Assembly (NCBI GenBank): GCA_017435645.1
Contig: JAFSER010000017.1
Span: forward strand, 1-53,694
Source: Clostridium sp.
GTDB taxonomy: Bacteria > Bacillota > Clostridia > Clostridiales > Clostridiaceae
DNA: 53,694 nucleotides
Direction: 5' to 3'
In this document: one piece after another, positions 1-6,991 of the stretch
How the letters are laid out: each line of letters begins with the position of its first letter
Numbering within the stretch: position 1 is the first letter of the stretch
The notes under the pieces: model-generated
What the model was told of the DNA's origin: nothing
The model's input: only the letters and a program-made list of their open reading frames with translations
The model's database searches: none
Translations under genes and position numbers: made by a program

Positions 1-133
1 AGTTAGATTAAAAAATGGTAATTTATGAAATAGCATAGACTTTTATAAGTTATTAATTTAGTTTTAATTAATAAAAAGATAAAATTTAAGATTTTTATAA
101 TATATAAAATTTAATCTTTACTTATTTATAGTA

Positions 134-163
134 TTGTTAAAAAGTCATAATATGATGTAAAAT
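134..163 (+). promoter_or_regulatory. possible SigA promoter for ftsZ
   Basis: TTGTTA at 134-139 and TAAAAT at 158-163 are separated by 18 bases. This is the best SigA-like pair in the 275 AT-rich bases before ftsZ. The -35 matches only 4 of 6 consensus bases, so the call is tentative. An imperfect inverted repeat lies upstream at about 76-119 and may be the end of the preceding transcription unit, but it lacks a clear T-tract. No gene is visible in 1-275. Confidence 0.3.
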
Positions 164-275
164 TAATATATAAGTCGTTATATATTAAGTAAATTTGTAA
201 GAAATTATTTGTTTAAAGATGAAAAGAGACAAAGTAGAAAAATACTAGTAGTTATTTTCTAAAGGAGGAATTATT

Positions 276-1397
276 TTGTTAGATTTCGAAGTAGATATGC
301 AAGAGTTAACCAATATTAAGGTAATTGGTTGTGGTGGAGGCGGTGGAAATGCCGTAAATAGAATGATTGCGGAAGGGCTTAAAAATGTTGAGTTTATTGC
401 TGTAAACACAGATAAACAAGCTTTAATGTTATCACATGCAAATGTAAAAATACAAATTGGTGAAAAATTAACAAAGGGACTTGGAGCAGGAGCTAATCCT
501 GAAATAGGAAAAAAAGCTGCTGAAGAAAGTAGAGAAGAAATAGCTGAGGCTATTAAGGGAGCTAATATGGTATTTATAACTGCTGGTATGGGAGGCGGAA
601 CTGGTACAGGAGCAGCACCTATAGTTGCAGAAATAGCTAAGTCAATGAATATATTAACAGTTGGAGTAGTAACAAAGCCATTTCCATTTGAAGGGAAAAG
701 AAGAATGAGACATGCAGAAATGGGAATAGAAAATCTTATGAATGCAGTTGATACTTTAGTTATTATACCAAATGAAAGATTGTTATCTATGGCAGATAAA
801 AAGACAACCCTTTTAGATTCATTTAAATTAGCAGATGATGTTTTAAGACAAGGGGTACAAGCTATATCAGATCTAATTACTATTCCAGGGGTAGTAAATG
901 CGGATTTTGCTGACATAGAAACTGTTATGTTAAATAAAGGACTTGCTCATATGGGAGTTGGTCATGGAACAGGAGATAATAAGGCTCAAGATGCTGTAAG
1001 ACAAGCAATTTCATCACCGCTTTTAGAAACTTCAATAGATGGTGCTACTGGAGTTATTATTAACTTTACAGGTGGAGTTGATTTAGGAGCTATAGAAGTA
1101 TATGAAGCTGCAGATATAGTTAGAGAAGCATCGGATCCAGATGCGAATATAATTTTTGGAGCTGTTATTGACGAAACTTTAACGGATGAAATAAGAATTA
1201 CAGTAATTGCAACAGGTTTTGAAGAAGATAATAATAGAATATTAAATCATGAGCCTATATTTGAAAAGAAGGTAATAAGAGAAGAAAAGGTAGTTAGTGA
1301 AGTTCAACAAACTGAAGCTACTAAAAAAGCCGATCCTCTTTTAGATATAGAAACTGATAGTGTAAATATTCCAAGTTTTTTAAGATCAAGAAAGTAA
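276..1397 (+). CDS. ftsZ: cell division protein FtsZ
   Basis: Tubulin-like GTPase that polymerises at mid-cell into the Z ring and recruits the divisome. The 373-residue length is typical. The N-terminal [10 protein letters not shown] loop and the tubulin signature [10 protein letters not shown] near residues 105-114 form the nucleotide site, and NADFADI near residue 208 is the T7-like catalytic loop. The extreme C-terminus ([10 protein letters not shown]) is the conserved tail peptide that binds partners such as FtsA or SepF, joined by a variable acidic linker. I chose the TTG at 276 because AAAGGAGG at 261-268 lies 7 bases upstream; the in-frame ATG at 297 has no such site. It is monocistronic as seen here: a hairpin follows at 1415. 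Downstream spoIIGA-sigE-sigG matches the B. subtilis order. Confidence 0.97.
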   Translation: MLDFEVDMQELTNIKVIGCGGGGGNAVNRMIAEGLKNVEFIAVNTDKQALMLSHANVKIQIGEKLTKGLGAGANPEIGKKAAEESREEIAEAIKGANMVFITAGMGGGTGTGAAPIVAEIAKSMNILTVGVVTKPFPFEGKRRMRHAEMGIENLMNAVDTLVIIPNERLLSMADKKTTLLDSFKLADDVLRQGVQAISDLITIPGVVNADFADIETVMLNKGLAHMGVGHGTGDNKAQDAVRQAISSPLLETSIDGATGVIINFTGGVDLGAIEVYEAADIVREASDPDANIIFGAVIDETLTDEIRITVIATGFEEDNNRILNHEPIFEKKVIREEKVVSEVQQTEATKKADPLLDIETDSVNIPSFLRSRK

Positions 1398-1414
1398 TAT
1401 AATTTTAACTTAAG

Positions 1415-1465
1415 AAGCTATCATTAGTAGATATTTTATCTGCTAATGATAGCTTTATTAAATTT
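1415..1465 (+). terminator. terminator after ftsZ
   Basis: A 17-base-pair stem (1415-1431 with 1439-1455, one G-U pair) and a 7-base loop begin 18 bases after the ftsZ stop. The following TATTAAATTT tract is only moderately T-rich, so termination may be partial. Confidence 0.7.
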
Positions 1466-1804
1466 AAATAAGTAGTCTTTATTAAATATATATTTTTAGG
1501 TAATTTAATATTATTAATAGTTTTATAAAGATTTTTAATTCTTAAAATATATCATCATATTCTTTTATAAATTTATCTCTAAATTTATATATTTTATAGG
1601 ATATATTATAATTGATTTTTGTGATTATTTATTGTCAAATTTTATTAGTTTAATTTCATTTTACAACTAGTCTGTGAATATATAGTTATTTAGAATTTTT
1701 TTATGTTTATTATTAAATGCTAGAGTGTATTTTAAGCGAAATAGTTTAAAAAATAGAATTATATCAGTAGAAAATTATTTATAATATAATGTTTGATAAA
1801 AATC
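1466..1804. other. gene-free AT-rich gap between two terminators
   Basis: No frame here has a plausible start, ribosome site and length together. A weak promoter-like pair (TTTACA 1660-1665 and TATAGT 1681-1686, spacer only 15) could drive a transcript of about 160 bases ending at the 1805 hairpin. The stretch could equally be the remains of a lost gene; B. subtilis has an extra gene between ftsZ and spoIIGA. Confidence 0.4.
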
Positions 1805-1853
1805 AAAAATAAGCTCGTATGGAATTTTCATAATTCTATACGAGCTTATTTTT
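1805..1853. terminator. strong bidirectional hairpin with no adjacent gene
   Basis: Two 22-base arms (1805-1826 and 1832-1853) pair throughout with one G-U pair around a 5-base loop. The core is AAGCTCGTAT with ATACGAGCTT, flanked by A and T runs, so it reads as an intrinsic terminator on both strands. It lies 340 bases beyond the ftsZ terminator and 272 bases before spoIIGA with no gene on either side. Bases 1854-2069 hold no gene that I can support. Confidence 0.75.
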
Positions 1854-2069
1854 AATATTAGATATTTAATTTATAGCCTGATAAAAATGTATATTATAGA
1901 TAAAAATAGTATAGCACTGTTAATTACAAACTTTATTCTTTAACTGCCACTTTTTATATTTCTTTAATATATATAATTAAAAATATATTGATAATTTAAA
2001 GAAAAATATTAACTGATGCCAATATATGTAAGAAAATGTGGAGTGAAATTATAAAAAAGGGTATCTATT

Positions 2070-2102
2070 ATGACAATATTTTAAAGATAAACAGTTTATA
2101 AT
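2070..2102 (+). promoter_or_regulatory. probable spoIIG operon promoter with long spacer
   Basis: ATGACA (2070-2075) and a perfect TATAAT (2097-2102) are separated by 21 bases, longer than the 17 of ordinary SigA promoters. The B. subtilis spoIIG promoter is known for a long spacer of about 22 bases and depends on Spo0A-P. TATGACA at 2069-2075 loosely resembles the reversed Spo0A box TTCGACA (5 of 7). The spacing is observed; Spo0A control is inferred. Confidence 0.5.
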
Positions 2103-2125
2103 TTAGGTAGAAGGGGGAGAGGTAA

Positions 2126-2923
2126 ATGATAGTATACATAGATATTTTTTTATTAGAGAATTTTATAGTTAACTTATTTTTATTATTATGCACTTTTAAG
2201 GTACTAAAATTAGAAATCAATAAGACTATATATGTTTCAGCTATATTAGGAACTATATATTCTTTAACATTATTTATGAATAATAAAATAGTTGTTTCTA
2301 TACCAATTAAGATGATTATTGTGATATTAATGATAATGATAGCAATAAAAAGGTTTAATATATTGAAGATTTTAAAGATATCTATAACATTTGTTATAAT
2401 ATCATTTACTTTATGTGGGATAACTTTTACATTGTCTATGCTACAAAATAATTATAGTATTTTTAATAATTATTCAATAGATAACTACTCAATTAAAAGC
2501 TTATTAATTTCACTTATGATACTTTATATAGTTATAGTTAGGGTAATTGATTATTTTAAGGAAAGAGCAGTAATTGATAATTTTATTTATGATATAGAGA
2601 TATCAGTAAATGAAAAAAAGATATTTTTAAAAGGATTATTAGATACTGGTAATGCACTTAGAGAGCCTATTACAAATTTACCTTGTATTATTATCGAAAG
2701 TGATTTTTTAAGAGATATTAATATAAGTAGATATGATGAATTTCTAGTACCATATAATACAATATGTGAAAATGGTAATTTAATAGGATTTAAATCAAAG
2801 GAAGTTAGAATAAGAAGTGATGGAGAAAAGTGGAAAAGAGTTGAAGTGATTATTTGTAGTAGTAAAAATAAATTGAGTAGTGAAAATGAATTTAATGCAT
2901 TATTATCAAGGGGTGTAGTATAA
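2126..2923 (+). CDS. spoIIGA: sigma-E processing peptidase SpoIIGA
   Basis: Membrane aspartic protease that cleaves pro-SigE in the mother cell once SpoIIR signals from the forespore. The N-terminal half is strongly hydrophobic with about five membrane spans (roughly residues 1-145). The cytosolic C-terminal half carries the catalytic motif LLDTGN with Asp173, followed by [12 protein letters not shown], as in retropepsin-like folds. At 265 residues it is shorter than the 309-residue B. subtilis protein; the C-terminal tail seems trimmed but the active site is intact. The ATG follows an AAGGGGGAGAGG ribosome site at 2110-2121. sigE, its substrate, starts 3 bases after the stop, so the two are surely co-transcribed and probably translationally coupled. 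Confidence 0.93.
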   Translation: MIVYIDIFLLENFIVNLFLLLCTFKVLKLEINKTIYVSAILGTIYSLTLFMNNKIVVSIPIKMIIVILMIMIAIKRFNILKILKISITFVIISFTLCGITFTLSMLQNNYSIFNNYSIDNYSIKSLLISLMILYIVIVRVIDYFKERAVIDNFIYDIEISVNEKKIFLKGLLDTGNALREPITNLPCIIIESDFLRDINISRYDEFLVPYNTICENGNLIGFKSKEVRIRSDGEKWKRVEVIICSSKNKLSSENEFNALLSRGVV

Positions 2924-2925
2924 AT

Positions 2926-3633
2926 ATGATAAAGATAAAAATATTATTAAATAGAATAGTTGCAAAATTACGATTATTAAAAGGGGATATACATTATGTA
3001 GGTGGAAGTGAGGCTCTTCCTCCACCTCTAAAAAAAGATGAAGAAGAGGCATTAGTTGAGAAACTAATAAATGGAGATGATTCTATAAGAGATATTTTAA
3101 TAGAAAGAAACTTAAGATTAGTGGTATATATAGCAAGAAAGTTTGAAAATACGGGTGTTGGAGTAGAAGATTTAATATCAGTAGGAACTATAGGATTAAT
3201 AAAGGCAGTTAACACATTTAATCCAGAAAAGAAAATTAAGCTTGCAACATATGCATCTAGATGTATTGAAAATGAAATACTTATGTATTTAAGAAGAAAT
3301 AGCAAAATAAAAGCAGAAATTTCTTTTTATGAGCCATTAAATGTTGATTGGGATGGAAATGAACTTTTATTATCAGATATTTTAGGAACAGAAAATGATA
3401 TAGTATATAATTTGATAGAAGATGAAATTGATAAAGAATTATTATTTTTAGCATTAAAGCATTTAAATGATAGAGAAAAGGAGATAGTAAAATTAAGATT
3501 TGGATTAAATGGAGTAAGAGAAAAGACACAAAAAGAGGTAGCTGATATGCTTGGAATATCACAATCATATATTTCGCGATTAGAAAAAAAGATAATTAAT
3601 AGATTAAAGAAAGAAATCAATAAAATGATTTAG
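2926..3633 (+). CDS. sigE: sporulation sigma factor SigE (pro-SigE)
   Basis: Early mother-cell sigma factor of sporulation, made as an inactive membrane-associated precursor. A basic, amphipathic pro-sequence of about 24 residues precedes the conserved [12 protein letters not shown] segment near which SpoIIGA cleaves. Region 2 includes [17 protein letters not shown] and the [18 protein letters not shown] promoter-melting helix; region 4 holds the helix-turn-helix [19 protein letters not shown]. The 235-residue length is close to the 239 of B. subtilis. It lies immediately downstream of its protease gene. No strong ribosome site separates the two genes, consistent with coupling. Likely targets within this window are spoIVA, spoVM and ylbJ. 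Confidence 0.96.
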   Translation: MIKIKILLNRIVAKLRLLKGDIHYVGGSEALPPPLKKDEEEALVEKLINGDDSIRDILIERNLRLVVYIARKFENTGVGVEDLISVGTIGLIKAVNTFNPEKKIKLATYASRCIENEILMYLRRNSKIKAEISFYEPLNVDWDGNELLLSDILGTENDIVYNLIEDEIDKELLFLALKHLNDREKEIVKLRFGLNGVREKTQKEVADMLGISQSYISRLEKKIINRLKKEINKMI

Positions 3634-3643
3634 GTTGTCTTTA

Positions 3644-3673
3644 GTATAAAAGATATAACTCTCGGGGATACTT
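3644..3673 (+). promoter_or_regulatory. SigF/SigG-type promoter before sigG
   Basis: GTATA (3644-3648), a 15-base spacer and GGGGATACTT (3664-3673) fit the forespore consensus GYATA-N15-GGnnAnAMTn at every defined position. It sits between the sigE stop and the sigG start, with predicted transcription beginning about 35 bases before the gene. This agrees with SigF-dependent sigG transcription in B. subtilis. Confidence 0.7.
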
Positions 3674-3714
3674 TTTAATGCAGTATGATTATTACTTCAT
3701 AAGGAGTTGATAGC

Positions 3715-4488
3715 TTGATTATTAATAAGGTAGAAATATGTGGAGTGAATACTTCAAAGCTACCTATCTTAAAAGAAAAAGAAAAAAGAGAGTTACTATT
3801 AAGAATGAAAGATGGGGATAAAAGCGCAAGGGAAATATTTATTAAGGGAAACCTAAGACTGGTATTAAGTGTAATTCAGAGATTTAATAATAGAGGAGAA
3901 AATGTTGATGATTTATTTCAAGTAGGATGCATAGGTTTAATGAAGTCAATAGATAACTTTGATTTGGGGCAAAATGTTAAGTTTTCAACATATGCTGTTC
4001 CAATGATAATTGGAGAAATAAGAAGATATTTAAGGGATAACAACTCCATAAGAGTAAGTAGATCTTTAAGAGATATTGCGTACAAAGCATTATTGGTAAG
4101 AGATAAATTGATTAAAGAAAATAATAAAGAACCTACAGTTTCTCAAATTGCTAAAGAGTTAAATCTATCTCGTGAGGAAGTAGTATTTGCATTAGATGCT
4201 ATACAAGATCCTGTATCTTTATATGAGCCTATATATCATGATGGAGGAGATGCAATATATGTAATGGATCAATTAAGTGATTCTAAAAATACAGATGAAA
4301 GTTGGCTTGAAAATATATCAATAAAGGAAGCTATGAAAAAATTAAATGATAGAGAGAAGCTTATATTAACTTTGAGATTTTTTAATGGAAGAACACAAAT
4401 GGAAGTAGCAGATGAAATAGGAATATCACAAGCTCAAGTTTCTAGATTAGAAAAAACTGCATTGAAGCACATGAGAAAATATGTATAG
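3715..4488 (+). CDS. sigG: forespore sigma factor SigG
   Basis: Late forespore-specific sigma factor that directs genes for spore core protection and germination. The start region NKVEICGVNTSKLP is the diagnostic SigG N-terminus. Region 2 (DDLFQVGCIGLMKSIDNFD, then FSTYAVPMIIGEIRRYLRD) is almost invariant in the family. Region 3 follows (SLRDIAYKALLVRDKLI), and region 4 contains EVADEIGISQAQVSRLEKTA. At 257 residues it is standard length. TTG at 3715 is chosen because AAGGAG at 3701-3706 precedes it by 8 bases and the translated N-terminus aligns with known SigG. It is the third gene of the spoIIG cluster but has its own SigF-type promoter at 3644-3673. Confidence 0.96.
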   Translation: MIINKVEICGVNTSKLPILKEKEKRELLLRMKDGDKSAREIFIKGNLRLVLSVIQRFNNRGENVDDLFQVGCIGLMKSIDNFDLGQNVKFSTYAVPMIIGEIRRYLRDNNSIRVSRSLRDIAYKALLVRDKLIKENNKEPTVSQIAKELNLSREEVVFALDAIQDPVSLYEPIYHDGGDAIYVMDQLSDSKNTDESWLENISIKEAMKKLNDREKLILTLRFFNGRTQMEVADEIGISQAQVSRLEKTALKHMRKYV

Positions 4489-4508
4489 AGCTCAATAAGA
4501 GCTCTATA
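4484..4508 (+). other. perfect hairpin across the sigG stop codon, no T-tract
   Basis: TATAGAGCTC (4484-4493) and GAGCTCTATA (4499-4508) pair perfectly around AATAA. The stop codon TAG lies in the stem. The next bases are AAAAGTAAA, so this is not a classical intrinsic terminator. It may be an RNA-processing or stability element between sigG and the PRC-barrel gene. Confidence 0.5.
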
Positions 4509-4557
4509 AAAAGTAAAAATATTGTACAAACTAAATAGAGAATTAGGGAGGGGAAGT

Positions 4558-4869
4558 ATGAGTTTTTTTAATAATGTAAATATAGAAGAAGATAAAACTT
4601 ATGAAGAAAATGAACTTTTATTACATTCATTAAATGCACTAAGAACTATGGAAGTAATAGATATAAAGACAGGAAGTAAAATTGGCTATATAAAGGACTT
4701 TGTAATAGATATAAAAGAAAGTAAAGTTATTTCTATTTTATTACCAGGAATGGCGAAAGGATGGTTTGCAAAGGATGAAGATATAGAGATTCCTTGGAAT
4801 AAGGTAAAAAAAATAGGAGTAGAAGTTGTTTTAGTAGATAGTAGTGATATAAGAAACTTAAATTTATAA
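4558..4869 (+). CDS. YlmC/YmxH-type PRC-barrel sporulation protein
   Basis: Small protein of the YlmC/YmxH family, which clusters with spoIIG-sigG across spore formers; its molecular role is not established. The PRC-barrel core runs from about residue 30 (RTMEVIDIKTGSKIGYIKDF) through KVISILLPG to IPWNKVKKIGVEVVLV. The ATG at 4558 is preferred over the longer TTG frame from 4522 because GGGAGGGG at 4546-4553 precedes it closely. That gives 103 residues, about 20 more than B. subtilis YlmC because of an acidic N-terminal extension. The gene follows sigG by 69 bases with a hairpin between, so it may be read from the sigG promoter. Confidence 0.82.
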   Translation: MSFFNNVNIEEDKTYEENELLLHSLNALRTMEVIDIKTGSKIGYIKDFVIDIKESKVISILLPGMAKGWFAKDEDIEIPWNKVKKIGVEVVLVDSSDIRNLNL

Positions 4870-4945
4870 AAAAATATAGAAATAAAAGATAAAAATGTGT
4901 ATAATTTATAATAAACATAAATAAACTTAGGAAAGGCGTGAAAAG

Positions 4946-5401
4946 ATGAGGTGCCCGTTTTGCTCATATGAGGAAAGTAAGGTTGTAGATTCAAGATCAA
5001 CAGATGATAGTACTACAATTAGAAGAAGGAGAGAATGCTTAAGTTGTAGCAAAAGATACACTACATACGAAAAGGTTGAAAATATTCCTATATTAGTTAT
5101 AAAAAGAGATTCAACTAGAGAAAATTTTAGCAAAGAAAAAATTATTGATGGATTAATTAGAGCATGTCAAAAAAGACCATTATCAAGAAAGCAAATTGAA
5201 GATTTAGCTGATGATATAGAGAAAACTATTTCTAATAAGATGATTACCGAAGTAGATTCTAAAACTATTGGTGAAATGGTAATGGAGAGATTAAAAAAAC
5301 TAGATGAAATTTCCTACGTTAGATTTGCATCAGTATATAGAGAGTTTAAGGATATAAATACTTTTTTAGAAGAAATAAAAAATTTAGTTTCACAAAAATA
5401 A
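4946..5401 (+). CDS. nrdR: transcriptional repressor NrdR
   Basis: ATP/dATP-sensing repressor of ribonucleotide reductase genes. The N-terminal zinc ribbon shows CPFC (residues 3-6) and CLSC with KRYTTYE close behind. An ATP-cone domain follows from about residue 47 (LVIKRDSTRENFSKEKIIDGLIRACQKR shortened here by family signature: RDSTRE, FSKEKI and ACQKRP). The end VRFASVYREFKDI is typical. At 151 residues it is the usual length. The ATG follows an AGGAAAGGCGTG site. It lies between the PRC-barrel gene and pgeF, a neighbourhood that in B. subtilis lacks nrdR, and is closed by a strong terminator. Confidence 0.95.
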   Translation: MRCPFCSYEESKVVDSRSTDDSTTIRRRRECLSCSKRYTTYEKVENIPILVIKRDSTRENFSKEKIIDGLIRACQKRPLSRKQIEDLADDIEKTISNKMITEVDSKTIGEMVMERLKKLDEISYVRFASVYREFKDINTFLEEIKNLVSQK

Positions 5402-5440
5402 AGTTGTTAAAATGATTTGTCATTTTAACAACTTTTTGTT
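5400..5440 (+). terminator. terminator after nrdR
   Basis: A perfect 16-base-pair stem, AAAGTTGTTAAAATGA (5400-5415) with TCATTTTAACAACTTT (5420-5435), and a 4-base loop TTTG are followed by TTGTTTTG. The left arm starts within the nrdR stop codon. Confidence 0.88.
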
Positions 5441-5540
5441 TTGAAAAATATTTAAATTGAAAATATTAATTTTATTAGGAAATAGAAAATTTTTTTTATA
5501 AGTGGTAAAATAAATTAAAATAATAAAACGAGGTGCTTTG

Positions 5541-6278
5541 ATGATAAGCTTAACTGCAAAAGATTTTCATAAGAAAAAGGATTTTTTGGTATATAAATTA
5601 GAGGAAATTAATTTAGTATTTTCAACTGCAATAAATGAAAGAAGTTTTAATAGACATATAGAATCTGGTGTTAGAAATTTAAATACAATAATTGAAGATT
5701 TTGATTTAAATAGACTAGAGTATATAAAACAAGTTCATAGTGATAAGGTATATATTTATACTGAAAAATATAAAAACTTCAAAGAAAATGAAGGTGATGC
5801 TTTAATAACAAAAGAGGTAAATACTGGAATAGGTGTATTTACAGCAGATTGTGTACCTATATTAATAGTGGATATTAAAAATAATGTTATAGCAGCTATT
5901 CATAGTGGATGGAAAGGAACATTTAAGTCTATAGTATTAAGGACATTAGAAAAAATGGTACAAGAGTATAAAATAGATATTAATAATACAAAGGTTTTTA
6001 TAGGACCTCATATAAGACAGTGTTGTTATGAAGTATCTGAAGAATTAAGAGATTTATTTATTGAAAAAACAAAGATTAATAAAGATATATTATTTAAAGG
6101 TAGAAATTTAAGTATGGAAGAATGTATTTTAAAGGATATTAGAGAATTTGGAATAAGTGAAAACAATATATATTCTTTAAAACTTTGCACTCATTGTACA
6201 AAGGATATAAAATTATTTTCATATAGAAAATCAAGTGGAACCTACGGAAGACTTTTTTCATTTGTTTTTATAAAATAA
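5541..6278 (+). CDS. pgeF: purine nucleoside phosphorylase-like protein PgeF (YlmD)
   Basis: Member of the multicopper polyphenol oxidase (laccase-domain) family. Homologues have purine nucleoside phosphorylase/adenosine deaminase-type activity or, as PgeF in E. coli, edit mistakes in peptidoglycan precursors. The zinc ligands are visible as QVHSD (His near residue 70), TADCVP (Cys near 112) and AAIHSGWKGT (His near 129), with the GPHIRQCCYEV block following. The ATG at 5541 is favoured over the TTG at 5538 because AGGTG at 5531-5535 is properly spaced for it; this gives 245 residues. It is the ylmD equivalent in conserved order after ylmC. The response regulator gene starts 12 bases later with its ribosome site overlapping the pgeF stop. 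Confidence 0.9.
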   Translation: MISLTAKDFHKKKDFLVYKLEEINLVFSTAINERSFNRHIESGVRNLNTIIEDFDLNRLEYIKQVHSDKVYIYTEKYKNFKENEGDALITKEVNTGIGVFTADCVPILIVDIKNNVIAAIHSGWKGTFKSIVLRTLEKMVQEYKIDINNTKVFIGPHIRQCCYEVSEELRDLFIEKTKINKDILFKGRNLSMEECILKDIREFGISENNIYSLKLCTHCTKDIKLFSYRKSSGTYGRLFSFVFIK

Positions 6279-6290
6279 GGAGGAAGCAAA

Positions 6291-6989
6291 ATGATGTCGA
6301 AAAAAATACTTGTTGTAGACGATGAAGATCATATTGTTGAGTTAATTAGTTATAACTTAATAAACTCGGGATATGAGGTTATAACTGCTAATAATGGTGT
6401 AGATGCAGTAAAATTAGCAAAAGAAGAAAAACCTAATTTAATATTATTAGATTTAATGATACCAATTTTAGATGGGTATGATGTATGTAAAGCAATTAGA
6501 AGAGATACCCATACTAAAGACATATCTATAATCATGCTTACTGCTAAGGGAGAAGAATTAGATAAAATATTAGGTTTAGAGCTTGGAGCTGATGATTATA
6601 TCACAAAACCATTTTCAATAAGAGAATTAATGGCAAGAATAAAAGCTATTTTAAGAAGAATCAACACAGGGAATTTAATAGAAGATGTATATAATTCTAA
6701 TGATATGTATATTAATTTTGTTAGAAGAGAGGTTAGTATATTAAACAAAAAGATAGATTTAACATTGAAAGAGTTTGAGCTTTTAGAAATTTTAGTAAAA
6801 AATAGAGGGAAGATATTAACTAGAGAAACTCTACTAGATAAAATATGGGGATATGAATATATAGGGGAAACGAGAACTGTTGATGTTCATATAAGATATT
6901 TAAGAAAAAAAATAGAAGTAGATGATAAAAATCCTAAATTTATTGAAACTATAAGAGGAGTAGGATATAGATTTAATCCTAATAATTAA
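6291..6989 (+). CDS. phoP: OmpR-family response regulator, PhoP type
   Basis: Cytosolic DNA-binding regulator. The receiver domain (about 1-122) has the acidic pair Asp10/Asp11, the phospho-acceptor Asp54 in LLDLMIP, and KPFS with the conserved Lys. The winged helix (about 135-232) has TLKEFELLEIL, TRETLLDKIWGYEY and TVDVHIRYLRKKIE. Length is 232. AAGGAGGA at 6277-6284 serves the ATG pair at 6291/6294. The kinase gene follows by 2 bases. Assignment to phosphate control rests on the adjacent pst-phoU operon and on overall resemblance to PhoP/YycF-class regulators. A WalR-type role is not excluded by sequence alone, but the usual WalR neighbours are absent. Confidence 0.82.
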   Translation: MMSKKILVVDDEDHIVELISYNLINSGYEVITANNGVDAVKLAKEEKPNLILLDLMIPILDGYDVCKAIRRDTHTKDISIIMLTAKGEELDKILGLELGADDYITKPFSIRELMARIKAILRRINTGNLIEDVYNSNDMYINFVRREVSILNKKIDLTLKEFELLEILVKNRGKILTRETLLDKIWGYEYIGETRTVDVHIRYLRKKIEVDDKNPKFIETIRGVGYRFNPNN

Positions 6990-6991
6990 AT

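Noticed and set aside
245-916. 223-residue minus-strand frame
   Set aside because: It lies entirely antisense to ftsZ, has a Pro/Ser/Ile-rich shadow composition and no ribosome site.
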